This document shows positions 9,104 to 19,950 of a stretch of 64,000 nt of DNA, piece by piece. Within the stretch, counting starts at the first letter, position 1; each line of letters opens with the position of its first letter. The stretch comes from Colocasia esculenta (Eukaryota > Streptophyta > Magnoliopsida > Alismatales > Araceae). The stretch lies in the NCBI GenBank assembly GCA_014218235.1, contig CM024756.1:76258152-76322151 (forward strand). Direction: 5' to 3'. A program made the position numbers and the translations under genes. The notes beneath the pieces are model-generated. The model was given only the letters and a program-made list of their open reading frames with translations. It searched no databases and had not been told where the DNA came from.

Positions 9104-12100
9104 TTGATGTTCTCATTTCAGGTTAACCCTCGAGCATCCAAATGGTATTTGGATAGTGGGTGCTCAAGGCATATGTCAGGCAACAAGAAGATATTTGTTG
9201 ATCTCCAAGCTGAAGAAGGTACAGTCACCTATGGAGATAATGGAAAAGGGACTGTGATAGGAAGCGGGTCTGTGAACATCAAAGGAAAATCAGTCATAAA
9301 GGATGTAATGCTGGTCAAAGGGTTAAAGCACAATCTCATCAGCATCAGCCAGTTGTGTGACAAAGGCCATCAAATTCAGTTTCAAGAATCAAAATGCAGT
9401 ATCTTAAAAGATGGTGAAGTCATATTTGAAGCCTACAGAGAAAGAAATTTGTATGTTCTATATCTCGATGAACTCAAGGATCAAGATGTGTGTTTGGCAG
9501 CTAGCAAAGATAAATCAACTGAGTTGTGGCACAGAAGATTGGGCCACTGCAGCTTGGATGGGCTGAACAAGCTCAGAAAAAGAAAACTAGTTGAAGGACT
9601 GCCAAAGGTAAATTTCAGATTGGATAGCATTTGCAGACCTTGTGCAAGAGGAAAGCACACCAAGAGCTCCTTCAAATCAAAGACTGTAGTAACCACCTCA
9701 AAGCCCTTAGAACTACTTCACATGGATTTATTTGGGCCAATGAGGACTACCAGTTTGGGAGGAAAGAATTTTGGATTTGTAATAGTTGATGATTATTCAA
9801 GATTCACTTGGGTATCCTTTTTAGAGCACAAAGATGACACATTTGAGAATTTTGTCAGCTTCAGTAAGAAAGTTCAGAAAGATCAGAAATTCTCAATTGT
9901 CTCTATTCGATCAGATCATGGTGGTGAGTTTCAGAATGAAAAATTTGCGAAGTTCTGTGATGATCAAGGAATTGAGCACAACTTCTCAGCTCCAAGGACA
10001 CCTCAACAGAATGGAATTGCTGAGAGGAAAAACAGAACTCTTTTGGATATGGCTAGATCAATGTTATCAGAATATGATCTGCCAAGATATTTCTGGGCCG
10101 AAGCTATCAACACTGCATGTTATATCATAAATAGAGTGATGATCAGGCCAATTCTGAAAAAGACTGCTTATGAACTCTACAAAGAAAAGAAGCCAAAGAT
10201 TAGCCATTTCAGAATATTTGGATGTCCTTGCTTCATCCATAACAATGGAAAAAGGGACATTGGTAAGTTGGATGCCAAATCAGATGAAGGCATTTTCATG
10301 GGGTATTCCTCTAAACCTAAAGGTTATAGAGTTTTCAATAAACGTTCCTTATTAATTGAACAATCAGTACATGTTATTTTTGATGAATCTAACCCTTCCT
10401 TGAAAAAGGAAGAAATTAGTGACATTGATGATGCAGATGTCTTGTCCGAAAAATTAAAGAAAACTTCAATTAAGGACAAAGAGGATCCAACTCTGGAAGA
10501 ACTGCAGCAAACAGAAATCCAACATAAAGATCTTCCAAAGGAATGGAGACATCAGAAAGATCACCCTCCTGAAAACATCATTGGTGATCCATCTGTAGGG
10601 GTAAGAACTAGAGGTAATGTAATTCCATGCGACTATTTAGCATTTGTCTCTCAAGTAGAGCCTAAGACAGTCAATGAAGCTTTATCTGATGAATCTTGGA
10701 TATTAGCCATGCAAGATGAACTAAATCAGTTCAAGAGAAACCAAGTATGGTCACTTGTTCCTAGACCATCCAATCATTCAGTTATTGGCACCAAATGGGT
10801 GTTCAGAAATAAACTGGATGAGTCTGGAATAATCTTAAGGAACAAAGCCAGATTGGTGGCTCAAGGCTACTCCCAAGAGGAAGGCATAGATTTCGATGAA
10901 ACTTATGCACCTGTAGCTAGACTTGAGGCCATTAGGATTTTACTTGCTTATGCATCCGCACTTGATTTAAAACTTTTTCAAATGGATGTCAAATCAGCCT
11001 TTTTAAATGGTTTCATCAAGGAGGAAGTTTATGTTGAACAACCTCCAGGTTTTGACGACTCTGAATTTCCAAATCATGTATTTAAACTACATAAGGCCTT
11101 ATATGGTCTAAAGCAAGCTCCTAGAGCCTGGTATGAAAGGCTCAGTAATTTCTTATTAAATCATGGTTTCACTAGAGGTAAAGTAGATAGTACATTATTT
11201 ATAAAATCTAAAGTTAAACATATACTTCTTGTACAAATCTATGTGGATGATATTATTTTTGGATCTACTGATGAATCTCTTTGCAAGTACTTTGAAAAGC
11301 TTATGCAGGGAGAATTCGAAATGAGCTTGATGGGGGAGTTAAGCTACTTCCTTGGATTGCAAATCAAGCAAGGGAAGGATGGCACTCATATCTGTCAAGC
11401 AAAGTACACCAAAGAGCTGTTGAAGAAATTTGGATTTGAAGATGCAAAGCCATTATCAACTCCAATGAGCACATCAACCAGAATGGACAGTGATCAAAAA
11501 GGTAAAAGGGTAGATCAAAAGAATTATCGAGGTATGATAGGATCATTACTTTACTTAACTGCCAGTAGACCAGACATTTTGTTCAGTGTATGCATGTGTG
11601 CTAGATATCAGGCAGACCCTAGAGAGTCTCACTTAATCTCTGTAAAAAGAATATTTAGATATTTAGCTAGAACTCATGATTTAGGTCTCTGGTATCCTAG
11701 ATCTTGTGAGATAAATCTAATAGGATATTCAGATGCTGATTATGCTGGTTGCAAAGTAGATAGAAAGAGCACCAGTGGATGTTGTCAGTTTCTTGCAGGA
11801 TGCTTAATATCTTGGACATCCAAGAAACAAAATTCAGTAGCTCTATCAACAGCTGAGGCGGAATATGTTGCTGCTGGAAATTGCTGTACACAACTTCTTT
11901 GGATAAAGCAACAACTTGAAGATTTCGGCATTCACATCAAATCAATTCCTCTATTGTGTGATAATACTAGTGCCATCAACCTCACCAAAAATCCAGTTCA
12001 ACACTCAAGGACGAAACACATTGAGGTAAGATATCATTTTATTCGAGACCATGTAGCTAGTGGTAATTTAGAAATTTCGTTTATAGATACAAATGGTCAA

Positions 12101-12181
12101 TTGGCAGATATCTTCACAAAAGCCCTACCTGAAGAGAGATTTACATCTCTTAGAAGGGAACTAGGGATGTGCAATTTGTGA
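9104..12181 (+). CDS. pol: Copia pol polyprotein, intact frame
   Basis: Encodes the enzymes for replication and integration; 1025 codons without a stop. Order: aspartic protease (WYLDSGCSRHM, catalytic Asp about residue 17); GAG-pre-integrase zinc module (H143, H148, C177, C180); integrase core with D208, D271 and E307, an exact DD35E spacing, the Glu within PQQNGIAERKN; reverse transcriptase of the RVT_2 type (KWVFRNKLDESG, QMDVKSAFLNG near 627, YVDD near 713); RNase H (SDADYAGCKVDRKSTSG near 876, ALSTAEAEYVA, and HIEVRYHFIRD near the end). All key residues are present. The frame begins right after the gag stop and in a different frame from the first gag part; the leading codon is TTG, so expression would depend on frameshifting, readthrough or an internal start at the ATG at 9107. 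Confidence 0.96.
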   Translation: MMFSFQVNPRASKWYLDSGCSRHMSGNKKIFVDLQAEEGTVTYGDNGKGTVIGSGSVNIKGKSVIKDVMLVKGLKHNLISISQLCDKGHQIQFQESKCSILKDGEVIFEAYRERNLYVLYLDELKDQDVCLAASKDKSTELWHRRLGHCSLDGLNKLRKRKLVEGLPKVNFRLDSICRPCARGKHTKSSFKSKTVVTTSKPLELLHMDLFGPMRTTSLGGKNFGFVIVDDYSRFTWVSFLEHKDDTFENFVSFSKKVQKDQKFSIVSIRSDHGGEFQNEKFAKFCDDQGIEHNFSAPRTPQQNGIAERKNRTLLDMARSMLSEYDLPRYFWAEAINTACYIINRVMIRPILKKTAYELYKEKKPKISHFRIFGCPCFIHNNGKRDIGKLDAKSDEGIFMGYSSKPKGYRVFNKRSLLIEQSVHVIFDESNPSLKKEEISDIDDADVLSEKLKKTSIKDKEDPTLEELQQTEIQHKDLPKEWRHQKDHPPENIIGDPSVGVRTRGNVIPCDYLAFVSQVEPKTVNEALSDESWILAMQDELNQFKRNQVWSLVPRPSNHSVIGTKWVFRNKLDESGIILRNKARLVAQGYSQEEGIDFDETYAPVARLEAIRILLAYASALDLKLFQMDVKSAFLNGFIKEEVYVEQPPGFDDSEFPNHVFKLHKALYGLKQAPRAWYERLSNFLLNHGFTRGKVDSTLFIKSKVKHILLVQIYVDDIIFGSTDESLCKYFEKLMQGEFEMSLMGELSYFLGLQIKQGKDGTHICQAKYTKELLKKFGFEDAKPLSTPMSTSTRMDSDQKGKRVDQKNYRGMIGSLLYLTASRPDILFSVCMCARYQADPRESHLISVKRIFRYLARTHDLGLWYPRSCEINLIGYSDADYAGCKVDRKSTSGCCQFLAGCLISWTSKKQNSVALSTAEAEYVAAGNCCTQLLWIKQQLEDFGIHIKSIPLLCDNTSAINLTKNPVQHSRTKHIEVRYHFIRDHVASGNLEISFIDTNGQLADIFTKALPEERFTSLRRELGMCNL

Positions 12182-12582
12182 AAGAATTTCTGTGATGTTA
12201 TTGACATATAAATTTTTCAGATTAAATGAAAAGTTCTCTCTCCGTTAAATTAAACAAAACTCTGATATCTATATGCTTTGACCGCTTCTGTGTAGAAAGT
12301 TGTTTGACTTGTCAAACCTTTTTGTCGCTTTCTACCTTGCCGCCTTTTGGCGCTCCCGTCATTAAATAATATTAATTTATCCAAACCGTTTTGAGATCGA
12401 TTCGCCTTCCACCTTTACCCTTTTTATTCTCTATCTGTTCACCTAAAGCTGAAGCCCTAACGATTTTGGGATCGTCTCTCTGCAACTTTCGAAGCCTTCT
12501 TCTCTTCCCGCGAAGAACTCCTTCGAAAAACTTCCGTCCCTTCCATCATCCTCCCTTCCAAAATCCTTTCTTCTCTGCACCC
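12182..12582 (+). other. Pol to post-pol spacer
   Basis: About 400 bp between the pol stop and the first ATG of the next frame. It is AT-rich, then pyrimidine-rich (CTTCC/CTCTCC tracts at 12400-12580), and open in the downstream frame from a TTG at 12391. It could be a leader for a subgenomic or spliced transcript; no splice site is convincing by eye. Confidence 0.4.
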
Positions 12583-13437
12583 ATGGCCGCTCCGTTGATC
12601 TCCGGAAGTGTTGGGGGCTACAGTGCTGAGTATTTATCCCCAAGGGAGCAAGAAAGGTTTACTTTTGTGAAGACAAAGATTTGCGGAAATAAGGCGGTGG
12701 ATGTTCAGAATCTCGAGAAGAGTGGCATGGCCAGGCTAGTTGATACTATAAGAAGATCGCAGTGGATGGATGTGGTCACTTTCAGTGAGGTAAGCTACCC
12801 GGATTTGGTAAAGGCCTTCTACGTCTGTTTGAAGTCAGAAGCAGATGGATCCCTTGTTTCCTCTGTCAAGGGTATCCAAATCAGAATAACCCATGAGCTG
12901 TTGCATGATCTGTTTGGAGTGAAGACCTCAGGATTTAGTGGCATTCACTCTGTGAATGATGAAGTCAAAGGTCTCGGGATCATCGGTCCAGGATTTAAGT
13001 TGAAGGATGGGAAGCTGGATATTAATCAGATGTCCGCGTTCAACCGGTTGCTGCACTTTATAGTCTGCCAAATCCTAGTTCCCCGTAGTGCTACCTTTTC
13101 CTCATGCACTAGGGCAGATTCAGACATAATGTTCTGGGCAATCCAGAACAAAGAGATAAACCTGGCCGCAGTGATGACTGAGCGAATGATGGTTGCACAT
13201 GCTCAGTTATGGGAAACAAAGAGCAAGTTGAATGTTTCCCTTCCTTATGCCCATCTTCTGACCAAGATCTTCAAGCACTTTGGAGTAGATCTGTCAGGGG
13301 CGGTAGCTGAAAAGATGGGCCAGTCTATAAGGTCCAGAAACCTGAAGAAAGTGGTTTTTCAGTGCAAGAAGGAGTTTGGTCGAAATCCTCTGTGGCTGAA
13401 GGAGAAGCAGTTATTGCAGATATTCCAGAGGCAGTAG
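12583..13437 (+). CDS. Post-pol (env-position) protein, N-terminal domain
   Basis: I start this frame at the ATG at 12583 (context CCATGG, protein MAAPLISGS). The same frame is open from 12391, but only from a TTG with no earlier ATG. The product has 284 codons: a globular, mixed alpha/beta-looking sequence with SPREQERFTFVKTK, ELLHDLFGVKTSG and FNRLLHFIVCQILVPR. It resembles the putative plant transposon protein domain found in the env-like region of legume and other Sireviruses (family recognition from memory, not a search). I see no signal peptide and no clear membrane anchor in this part, so a true envelope role is not supported by sequence. The frame overlaps the next one by 76 bp; the acidic sequence that naturally follows is in the other frame, so a frameshift lies in 13362-13437. 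Confidence 0.7.
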   Translation: MAAPLISGSVGGYSAEYLSPREQERFTFVKTKICGNKAVDVQNLEKSGMARLVDTIRRSQWMDVVTFSEVSYPDLVKAFYVCLKSEADGSLVSSVKGIQIRITHELLHDLFGVKTSGFSGIHSVNDEVKGLGIIGPGFKLKDGKLDINQMSAFNRLLHFIVCQILVPRSATFSSCTRADSDIMFWAIQNKEINLAAVMTERMMVAHAQLWETKSKLNVSLPYAHLLTKIFKHFGVDLSGAVAEKMGQSIRSRNLKKVVFQCKKEFGRNPLWLKEKQLLQIFQRQ

Positions 13438-14510
13438 AAGTAGAGCAAGAAGCAGCAAGTCCCGCAGAGCAAGAACCAGTTGAGTCTGCTGTGGGATGCC
13501 AATCCGAAGCTCAATTGGAAGAGGGTGCAGCTGGTGTGGCAGATTCCTCGCCCACCATCTTAGTCACCTCTATTTTAAGAGAGGTATTGGACTCCATCCC
13601 CTCCATCTCAGTCTCTTCTCAGGCAGGTGGACCTGATGAAGATGTAGTCTTGGAAGAAGCTCCTGCTCAGGGGGAGCAAGAAAGTTTTGAAGTCCCTGCT
13701 CCCATTCAGGGGGAGCATGCTGAGAGTGAAAGGCCTGAGAATGAAGGCCCAAGTGCAGCTATAAAGCAGAAAAGGGTTGTTCACAGGAGGTCAAGGAAGG
13801 GCCATAGGAAAATAAAGTTGAAGCATGTTATGGCCTTGCTAAAAGCCCAAGGAGAGATCCTGACATCAGTTCAGAATGGTATTCAAGGAATTGTCTCAAA
13901 TCAAGTGTCAACCTCCTCAGACATAGCCTCAATAAGAAATGCAATGAGGTATTTCAACAAGGAAATGTCTGATATGAAGAATTTGCTGGCCAGTTTTTCA
14001 AAGTCTAGTGGTGTCCCTCCTGCACCTACTCTGAGCCATCCAGCTGAAGTTCCTAGGCCACCAGGGCCTCAAGCTGAAGTTCCTAGGCCACCAGGGCCTC
14101 AAGCTGAAGTTCCTAGGCCACCAGGGCCTCAAGCTGAAGTTCCTAGGCCACCAGGGCCTCCAGCAGAAGTCTCAGGGCCAACAGGGCCGCCAGCTCAAGG
14201 GTCAGGGCCATCAGGGCCATCAGTTGTAGGGTCACCCGGACCAATGGCAGCCTCAGGGTCTTCAGGACCACCTCCTGCAGTTAGAGAAAGTCAGGTCAAA
14301 GGAAAAGAGCCTGTGTCTGTCTCCAAGGCCCCTGACTCTTCATCTCTTGCCACTCCAACCCTCTCCACACCTTCATCTCCTCCTACTGCACCTCCTGCTC
14401 CACCAACCATAAACATCCCATGCCTCGCACCAAACCTTCCTCATCCTCTACTTCCTCTCAACCCTCCTTCTCACCTACTCCACCTCTCATCTCAGCTTCA
14501 TCCTCATTAA
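13362..14510 (+). pseudogene. Post-pol protein, acidic and Pro-rich middle part
   Basis: This continues the previous frame after a shift. It starts acidic (many Glu and Val, residues about 10-130), then basic (KQKRVVHRRSRKGHRKIKLK near 135-155, which could bind nucleic acid or act as a nuclear signal), then an amphipathic segment (about 155-210) and a Pro/Gly/Ser-rich tail with four perfect 10-residue collagen-like repeats, AEVPRPPGPQ. The final 35 or so residues (from about 14400) look out of frame. After 14510 the Pro/Gln/Ser-rich reading resumes in another frame to about 14735. At least two indels therefore break this part. Confidence 0.6.
14043..14162 (+). repeat. 30-bp coding repeat, four perfect copies
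   Basis: Unit GCTGAAGTTCCTAGGCCACC plus ten bases, repeated exactly at 14043, 14073, 14103 and 14133, encoding AEVPRPPGPQ. Degenerate GPPA/GPSGP repeats follow to about 14250. As 30 is divisible by three, copy number can change without breaking the frame. Confidence 0.95.
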
Positions 14511-14740
14511 TCCTCAACCTTCTCCTATTCAAACTCAATCATCTCATCCTCAACCAACCTCTTCCTTTAATCCTAAACACTTGTTCTATCCTCCTACTCC
14601 TCCTAATTCTGTTACCTTTCCTCCAGTAAAACCTCTGCCTCTTGGTATTTTTGACACAATGTTCCTGACCTTTTTGAAAGGAACACTCTCCTCACCATTC
14701 TTTCCACAGCCTCTCACATTCACAGGACTGACCCTCCTAG

Positions 14741-16018
14741 TCCTGTCCTGAAAAAGAGAAAAACCTCTTCCTCTCTAAGCACTCCCTCTGCTCTCTCTAT
14801 CCTCCTTTATGGTACTCTCTTACCCTTGATCCTAAGAGAAGACCTATCTACAGAGAATACCTCCAGAAATGCATTCTTTCTACCATTTATGGTATTCCCT
14901 TTCTCAACCTCTCCGAACACCTAGCCATTGTTCTTCCTTTTACTCAGATATCTCAACCTTTCAAGTCCAAAATCTTTGAGGGCACTGAGTTCAAGACTGA
15001 AGATCAGTGGGCAGCCATCAAAGGGAACAAGGCTCAGTACTCCAAATACCTGTCAGCAAGGGCCGAATCCCTCTCTCACAGAGATCACCCACTCACCTTC
15101 TCTGAGTGGTTCATCTTCCAGCACAAGAACTCCTGGGGATCCTTCATTTTGAAGGAAATTCGCATTGCCAGAGCTTATCAGTTGTACAGTGACTTCTGTT
15201 ATTTGAACAAAATTCCAGAAGTTCAATTTTCCCAGTTCAACTCTCAGATTACTGTGCGGCAGTCAGAGACCCCACTCAACCTTCCTTTTACAGTAGAGTT
15301 TGTCTCTTTCAAGGCTGAGTTTCCAGTTCTTCTGCCGAAGCTGCACTCATTAGTGCTTAATTCAGATGCTGGATCTCATGCTCTCGACATGTTTGCAAGG
15401 CAGTTGGGCCGGATGTCAGCAAAGCAGGGCCGATCTCCCTCCTTCTTGCGGTTCATCTTCAGAGAATATCACTCTGGCCGCATCTCCTCCCTGACCTTAG
15501 CTCCACTCATTTCTGAGTGTGAACGACTCATCTCCTCAGAATGGGAGCTTCTATATCGGGCCTCTAATCAGCAACTGGAAGCTATCAATCAAGATCTGGT
15601 TAGTCAGAGGAAGCCGACTCTCTCTGCAGAAGCCTTTATGGATCTCAATTCCATCGCACCCTTACCAGAGCTCTATGCTGTCTGGGCAGCTAGATATTCT
15701 GCCTTCTATGACTTGAAGCAGGATCTGTTAAATCACCAACTTCACTATCCAGTCTCCTTGGACAGATTTCTCCATAGGGCCAGTTTTGGCAAGAGTACCT
15801 ACTTCAGATTCATTTTGGACAAAACTCAGTATGGAGAGTTCATAGAGCAGCAAAGGCAACTCTACATTCAGAGGAACATCCCTTCCATGGGACCTTCCTT
15901 CTCAGTTACCTTTGGAGTGTTTCTGAAAACTTTTGAGGATCTTGAGATCAAGGCATGGGCTGTCATCTCACAGCATGCCTCCTTGTTATCTCCTATGTAT
16001 TATCTTTCTCCCTCTTAA
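14741..16018 (+). pseudogene. Post-pol protein, C-terminal domain
   Basis: Open frame from just after a TAG near 14738 to TAA at 16016-16018. An in-frame alternative start (TTG) exists at 15149, but the sequence upstream of it is equally protein-like (LDPKRRPIYREYLQK, SEWFIFQHKNSWGSFIL), so the domain begins near 14800 and enters by a frameshift. The product is about 400 residues, mostly helical-looking and mixed polar, with no repeats, clear transmembrane span or recognised catalytic motif. I do not recognise the family. Its position between pol and the purine tract makes it part of the element's third gene; the original gene would have been about 3.4 kb long. Confidence 0.6.
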
Positions 16019-16144
16019 TAAAAATTCTTCTTTGTCTCACAGCTTATCTTTTTGCCTAATGACAAAATGGGGGAGACAACTAACATAAATCTGAAACACA
16101 TATTTCATTTTTTGTATGATATTTAGTATATTTTGTCATCATCA

Positions 16145-16157
16145 AAAAGGGGGAGAT
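16145..16157 (+). other. Polypurine tract
   Basis: AAAAGGGGGAGAT directly before the TG of the 3' LTR; the plus-strand DNA primer. A second purine run, ATGGGGGAGACAA, lies 80 bp upstream near 16068; more than one such tract is common in Sireviruses. Confidence 0.9.
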
Positions 16158-18357
16158 TGATGACCAAACTGTCCCCATAATAAATATTTCCATTTATTTA
16201 ATATTAATTTTGATGATTAACAAAACATCACTAATGGATTTCATGAGACTTGAGAACAGGAAGCAAAAGAAAAATGAAAGATCAAGACAATCTGGTAAGT
16301 CCCATCATTTCTATCTAAGTCCCTGTAACGACTTCTTTGATAAAGCAGAACGACTTCCTCTTGACCGGAACACTCGAATCGTTACCGTAACGATTTCTTT
16401 AGAACTTGCAACGACTCTCTAGCCGTAACGACTTCTTTAGAGCTCGTAACGATTTCTTTAGAACTCGCAACGACTCTCTAGCCGTAACGACTTCTTTAGA
16501 CCTCGTAACGATTTCTTTAGAACTCGCAACGACTCTCTAGCCGTAACGACTTCTTTAGACCTCGTAACGATTTCTTTAGAACTCGCAACGACTCTCCAGC
16601 CGTAACGATTTCTTTAGACCTCGCAACGATTTCTTTTGAACTCGCAACGACTCTATAGTCATAACGATTTCTTTAGAATTCATAACGACTTCTTTATTAG
16701 TCATAACGATTTCGCGTAACGATTTCTTTAGAATTCATAACGATTTCGTGTAACGACTTCTTTATTAGTCATAACGATTTCGCGTAACGATTTCTTTAGA
16801 ATTCATAACGATTTCGTGTAACGACTTCTTTATTAGTCATAACGATTTCGCGTAACGATTTCTTTATTAGTCATAACGATTTCGCGTAACGACTTCTTTA
16901 TTAGTCATAACGATTTCGCGTAACGATTTCTTTAGAATTCATAACGATTTCGTGTAACGACTTCTTTATTAGTCATAACGATTTCGCGTAACGATTTCTT
17001 TATTAGTCATAACGATTTCGCGTAACGACTTCTTTATTAGTCATAACGATTTCGCGCAACGATTTCTTTATTAGTCATAACGATTTCGCGCAACGACTTC
17101 ATAAGTTATCACAACGATTTCTTTAGAATTCATAACGACTTGCTATAACTCATAACGATTTCATAAGTTATGAAGTCAGCAAGATTCTCTTTATCGAATT
17201 TCTTGATGCATCAGTATAATGCTTTTTAATAGCGTTGAAAAGTCAAAGTCATATCTTGTCCGTTGACTGCTTTGCATTAAATGCTCTCCGATCGTATCTC
17301 CCATGCATGCAGACAATATCTTCCATTTGTATGCTACTCTGTCTACGTACTTTTTCTTGGACAGAAAGGAGCTTTGCTATATACTGCAATATCTGTTCCA
17401 TTCAACTAACAATAGACAGCAGTCCTAGCTGTCTTCTATTTATTGTTGATATGCTTACAGATATCTGACAAGACTCATCTGGACAACGTTGGACACAAGA
17501 TACAAAGTTCTATGACATCTCTTTGGCGTGTACACCAGGATAAAAGACTGACGATCAGAAGCTTCCTCAGTAACCAGTCTAACGTACACAAGGATAAGAG
17601 ACAACGGGCACTTCAACGTTCGAATTTGAATCAACAGTTTAAATAGAAGACTCAAGACGAGAAGAAGCACAACTGATAGAGCAACATCGCTTGATTTCAG
17701 AAGAAGAAAGAAATCCATCTCTCTCAATCTTTAGAACTTAGAAGAAGAGCGAAGCCTCCACTCCAAATCTTGTCCTAAGCTCTTAGCTCTCTGTGCTCAA
17801 AGAAATCTTCTCATTTGTAAGAGCCTGTGTGGTCCTTGGAGAGAAAAACCTTGTTAAATCTCTTTCTCTCTCGGGGCTTAGGAGCTTCAGGTTGTAGCTG
17901 GTTAAGCTAGAATCTGAAGCCTGTTTTCACAACCTTTTTTCTGATTAGTTTGTGTTCCCTTCTGGACGAAGGAAGACCTGGTGGTATCCAGGGTGGTAGT
18001 TGTTCCCTTCTGGACGAAGGAAGACCTGGTGGTATCCAGGGTGGTTGTTGTTCCCTTCAGGCTGAAGGAAGACCAGTTGAGGCTGGGTGTAAGGATCCTT
18101 AAGGGGGATTGTACCCTTGATAGTAAAATCCTGAGGTATTGCTCAGGGACTGGACGTAGGTCTCCTGTGGAGAGGAGTTCCGAACCAGGATAAAATCCTT
18201 GTGTCTTGTGGATGTGTTTTGTGTGATTGTTATCTTGTTTGCTCTAACTCTAACCTTGTTATTAAGTTGTGCAATCTTTTCAGTAGACAGGTTTTAATCA
18301 AAGATCGAAGTTTTAATAACCCATTCACCCCCCTCTGGGCTAGCTAGCTGGGCAACA
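16158..18357 (+). repeat. 3' LTR of the Copia element
   Basis: 2200 bp, starting TGATGACCAAACTGTCC and ending GGGCAACA, followed at once by the AATTG duplication. It carries the same minisatellite (16320-17160), TTTAAATAG near 17638 and the 48-bp repeats as the 5' LTR. In the unique part differences are mostly single substitutions. Confidence 0.95.
16340..17160 (+). repeat. AACGATTTC minisatellite inside the 3' LTR
   Basis: Counterpart of the array at 5245-6075, with the same two unit phases but a different order and number of the CGCG and TTTATTAGTCAT units, and a TTCATAAGTTATCACAACG insert near 17098-17116 that the 5' copy lacks. Confidence 0.9.
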
Positions 18358-18362
18358 AATTG

Positions 18363-19947
18363 TACTTAGTTTTTTGTGATTTTCTCAACATGAGTTAAAC
18401 TTAATGTTTTTATGATCATCAAAATCCACAGAGTATAACAAACCTCTCCAATCACAATAAATTAATTTTGTATGAGGTGACTGATAGTACAACACAGCAC
18501 GTACCCAAGTTCAACATTAATTTTTGAGTCTCACATGTGACCTTTAACACTTTAAGCAATAAGCTTTTTACAATTTACAATGAATTTTAAGGACCAATTT
18601 TGACTCTTAACAATTTTCAATGAGTTATAGAACAATTTTATGATAAAAGTTGGGCTAGATTTGTCAAGTTTGAAAAAGGAAAATACTGAGTGGGGCTTAA
18701 ATTCAAGTCTCACTCCATGTAAATTGAGAATCACTATACCATATTCCTCATCATTAAAAAGAAATTGAGCTGGGTTTCATTAATTTGTAGGCTTGCCTTG
18801 CTTAATTGCACCATCCTTCCTCTATTGCACCATATCAATGGGAACTCGTTTTTTTTCCTTTAATTTAGCTTTTCACCAATATCAAAGATCTAAATGTGTG
18901 CTGTGAATGCAGTGTGAGTGGCATTTGGAAGCCTCAATTTCTCTCTGATAAAAAAAAAGAGCAATATTTACTTTTTTTGCAATGTATCTGTCATTATGAA
19001 GTCTTCTTCCTGTCGCCGCGAAGTCTCTGAGAGGGAAACCCCAGCAGAGCTCACTACAGAATCATGTTGCTTCTGTCAATTTCGTCTCTGTGCATCCTCG
19101 AAGGGTTTCTCGTTATTGGCATCCGTCGAATCCGGCGGACTTGTTGCCGCCCCCAAGTGGTTGGGTTGTGGGTGGGGGGAGTTATGCCATTTTGTACTCT
19201 CCCCCCATCTGCCCCTTTTCTTTCCATCTTTTCCATACCTCTTGGCCTACCTTTCTTCTCCATCTTCCCCTTCTCCACTTACTAGTTCTGTGATTTAATC
19301 CGCCAGATCCACTCTCCCATCTAGTTTACTTTGATTCCTGCTTAGCTTCAACTTGTATCCTCCTCCCTTGTTCCTTCTGTTTGCTGTTCCTCTTCTCCAA
19401 CTCTTTTTCTTTTGGGATTGGATTCCTATTCCGCCATCCACCTTTCGGTCTTCGATCTACACATTCACGATCAATCCATCCATCTCCACATCCCCAATCG
19501 CCCTCTCCTCTCTATCCCCACCTTCCATCTTTTGGAGCCATCCATCCACAGCTGCCATCTCTTAACCACCCCCGTGGAGATCCATTCCAGTCTCAACAAT
19601 ATATATCTATTTATGTTGTTTATTGTTTAATTTAACCTTTTTATTTTCATGTATGGCTCTCAGTGATGGTCTGCAAAGATTTTCAAACTTTTTCCAGTGG
19701 AACTCTTCTAGCTGCCCTATCCCCTCATCCCCCTTGGTGGACCAATGAAGGTGTTGATCCAACTTGTGATTTGGGGTTATTCTGCACTCATCTTCTCTAT
19801 GTGCATCTTCCAAGCTATTGTTTCTACTGTAAAATTAGATTGCAACCACCTTGTAACGAATCAGATTTTCACTATAGCTTGAATCCTTTACGTCTTAGGC
19901 TCTCACACTTCTTGTTTGATCTTGTGTATCGCCTTCTACCTGGAGCC
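18363..19947. other. No recognisable gene
   Basis: AT-rich to 18900, then a pyrimidine-rich stretch (19190-19590) with several short open frames of Pro/Ser/Leu-rich low complexity. No supported coding exon, RNA gene or terminal repeat. The left part may be the other half of the old LTR-like DNA into which the Copia element inserted. Confidence 0.5.
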
Positions 19948-19950
19948 TTA

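Larger units (their letters stand above)
5094..18357 (+). mobile_element. Sirevirus-type Ty1/Copia retrotransposon, nearly complete
   Basis: A 13.3-kb element: 5' LTR 5094-7271, primer-binding site 7274-7285, gag, pol in the Copia order protease-integrase-reverse transcriptase-RNase H, a 3.4-kb post-pol region, purine tract 16145-16157 and 3' LTR 16158-18357. Both LTRs start TG and end CA. A perfect 5-bp target duplication, AATTG, lies at 5089-5093 and 18358-18362, so both ends are original. Integrase before reverse transcriptase places it in Ty1/Copia. Two gag zinc knuckles, long LTRs with motif arrays and an extra region after pol are the Sirevirus (SIRE/Maximus) layout. By eye, the unique distal 1.2 kb of the LTRs differ at about a dozen sites, so the insertion is fairly young. 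Gag and the post-pol frames carry frameshifts, so this copy is probably not autonomous even though pol is open. Confidence 0.95.

Noticed and set aside
12391..12582. 64-codon N-terminal extension of the first post-pol frame
   Set aside because: It opens with TTG, has no ATG before 12583 and is pyrimidine-rich leader-like sequence; the ATG at 12583 has good context.
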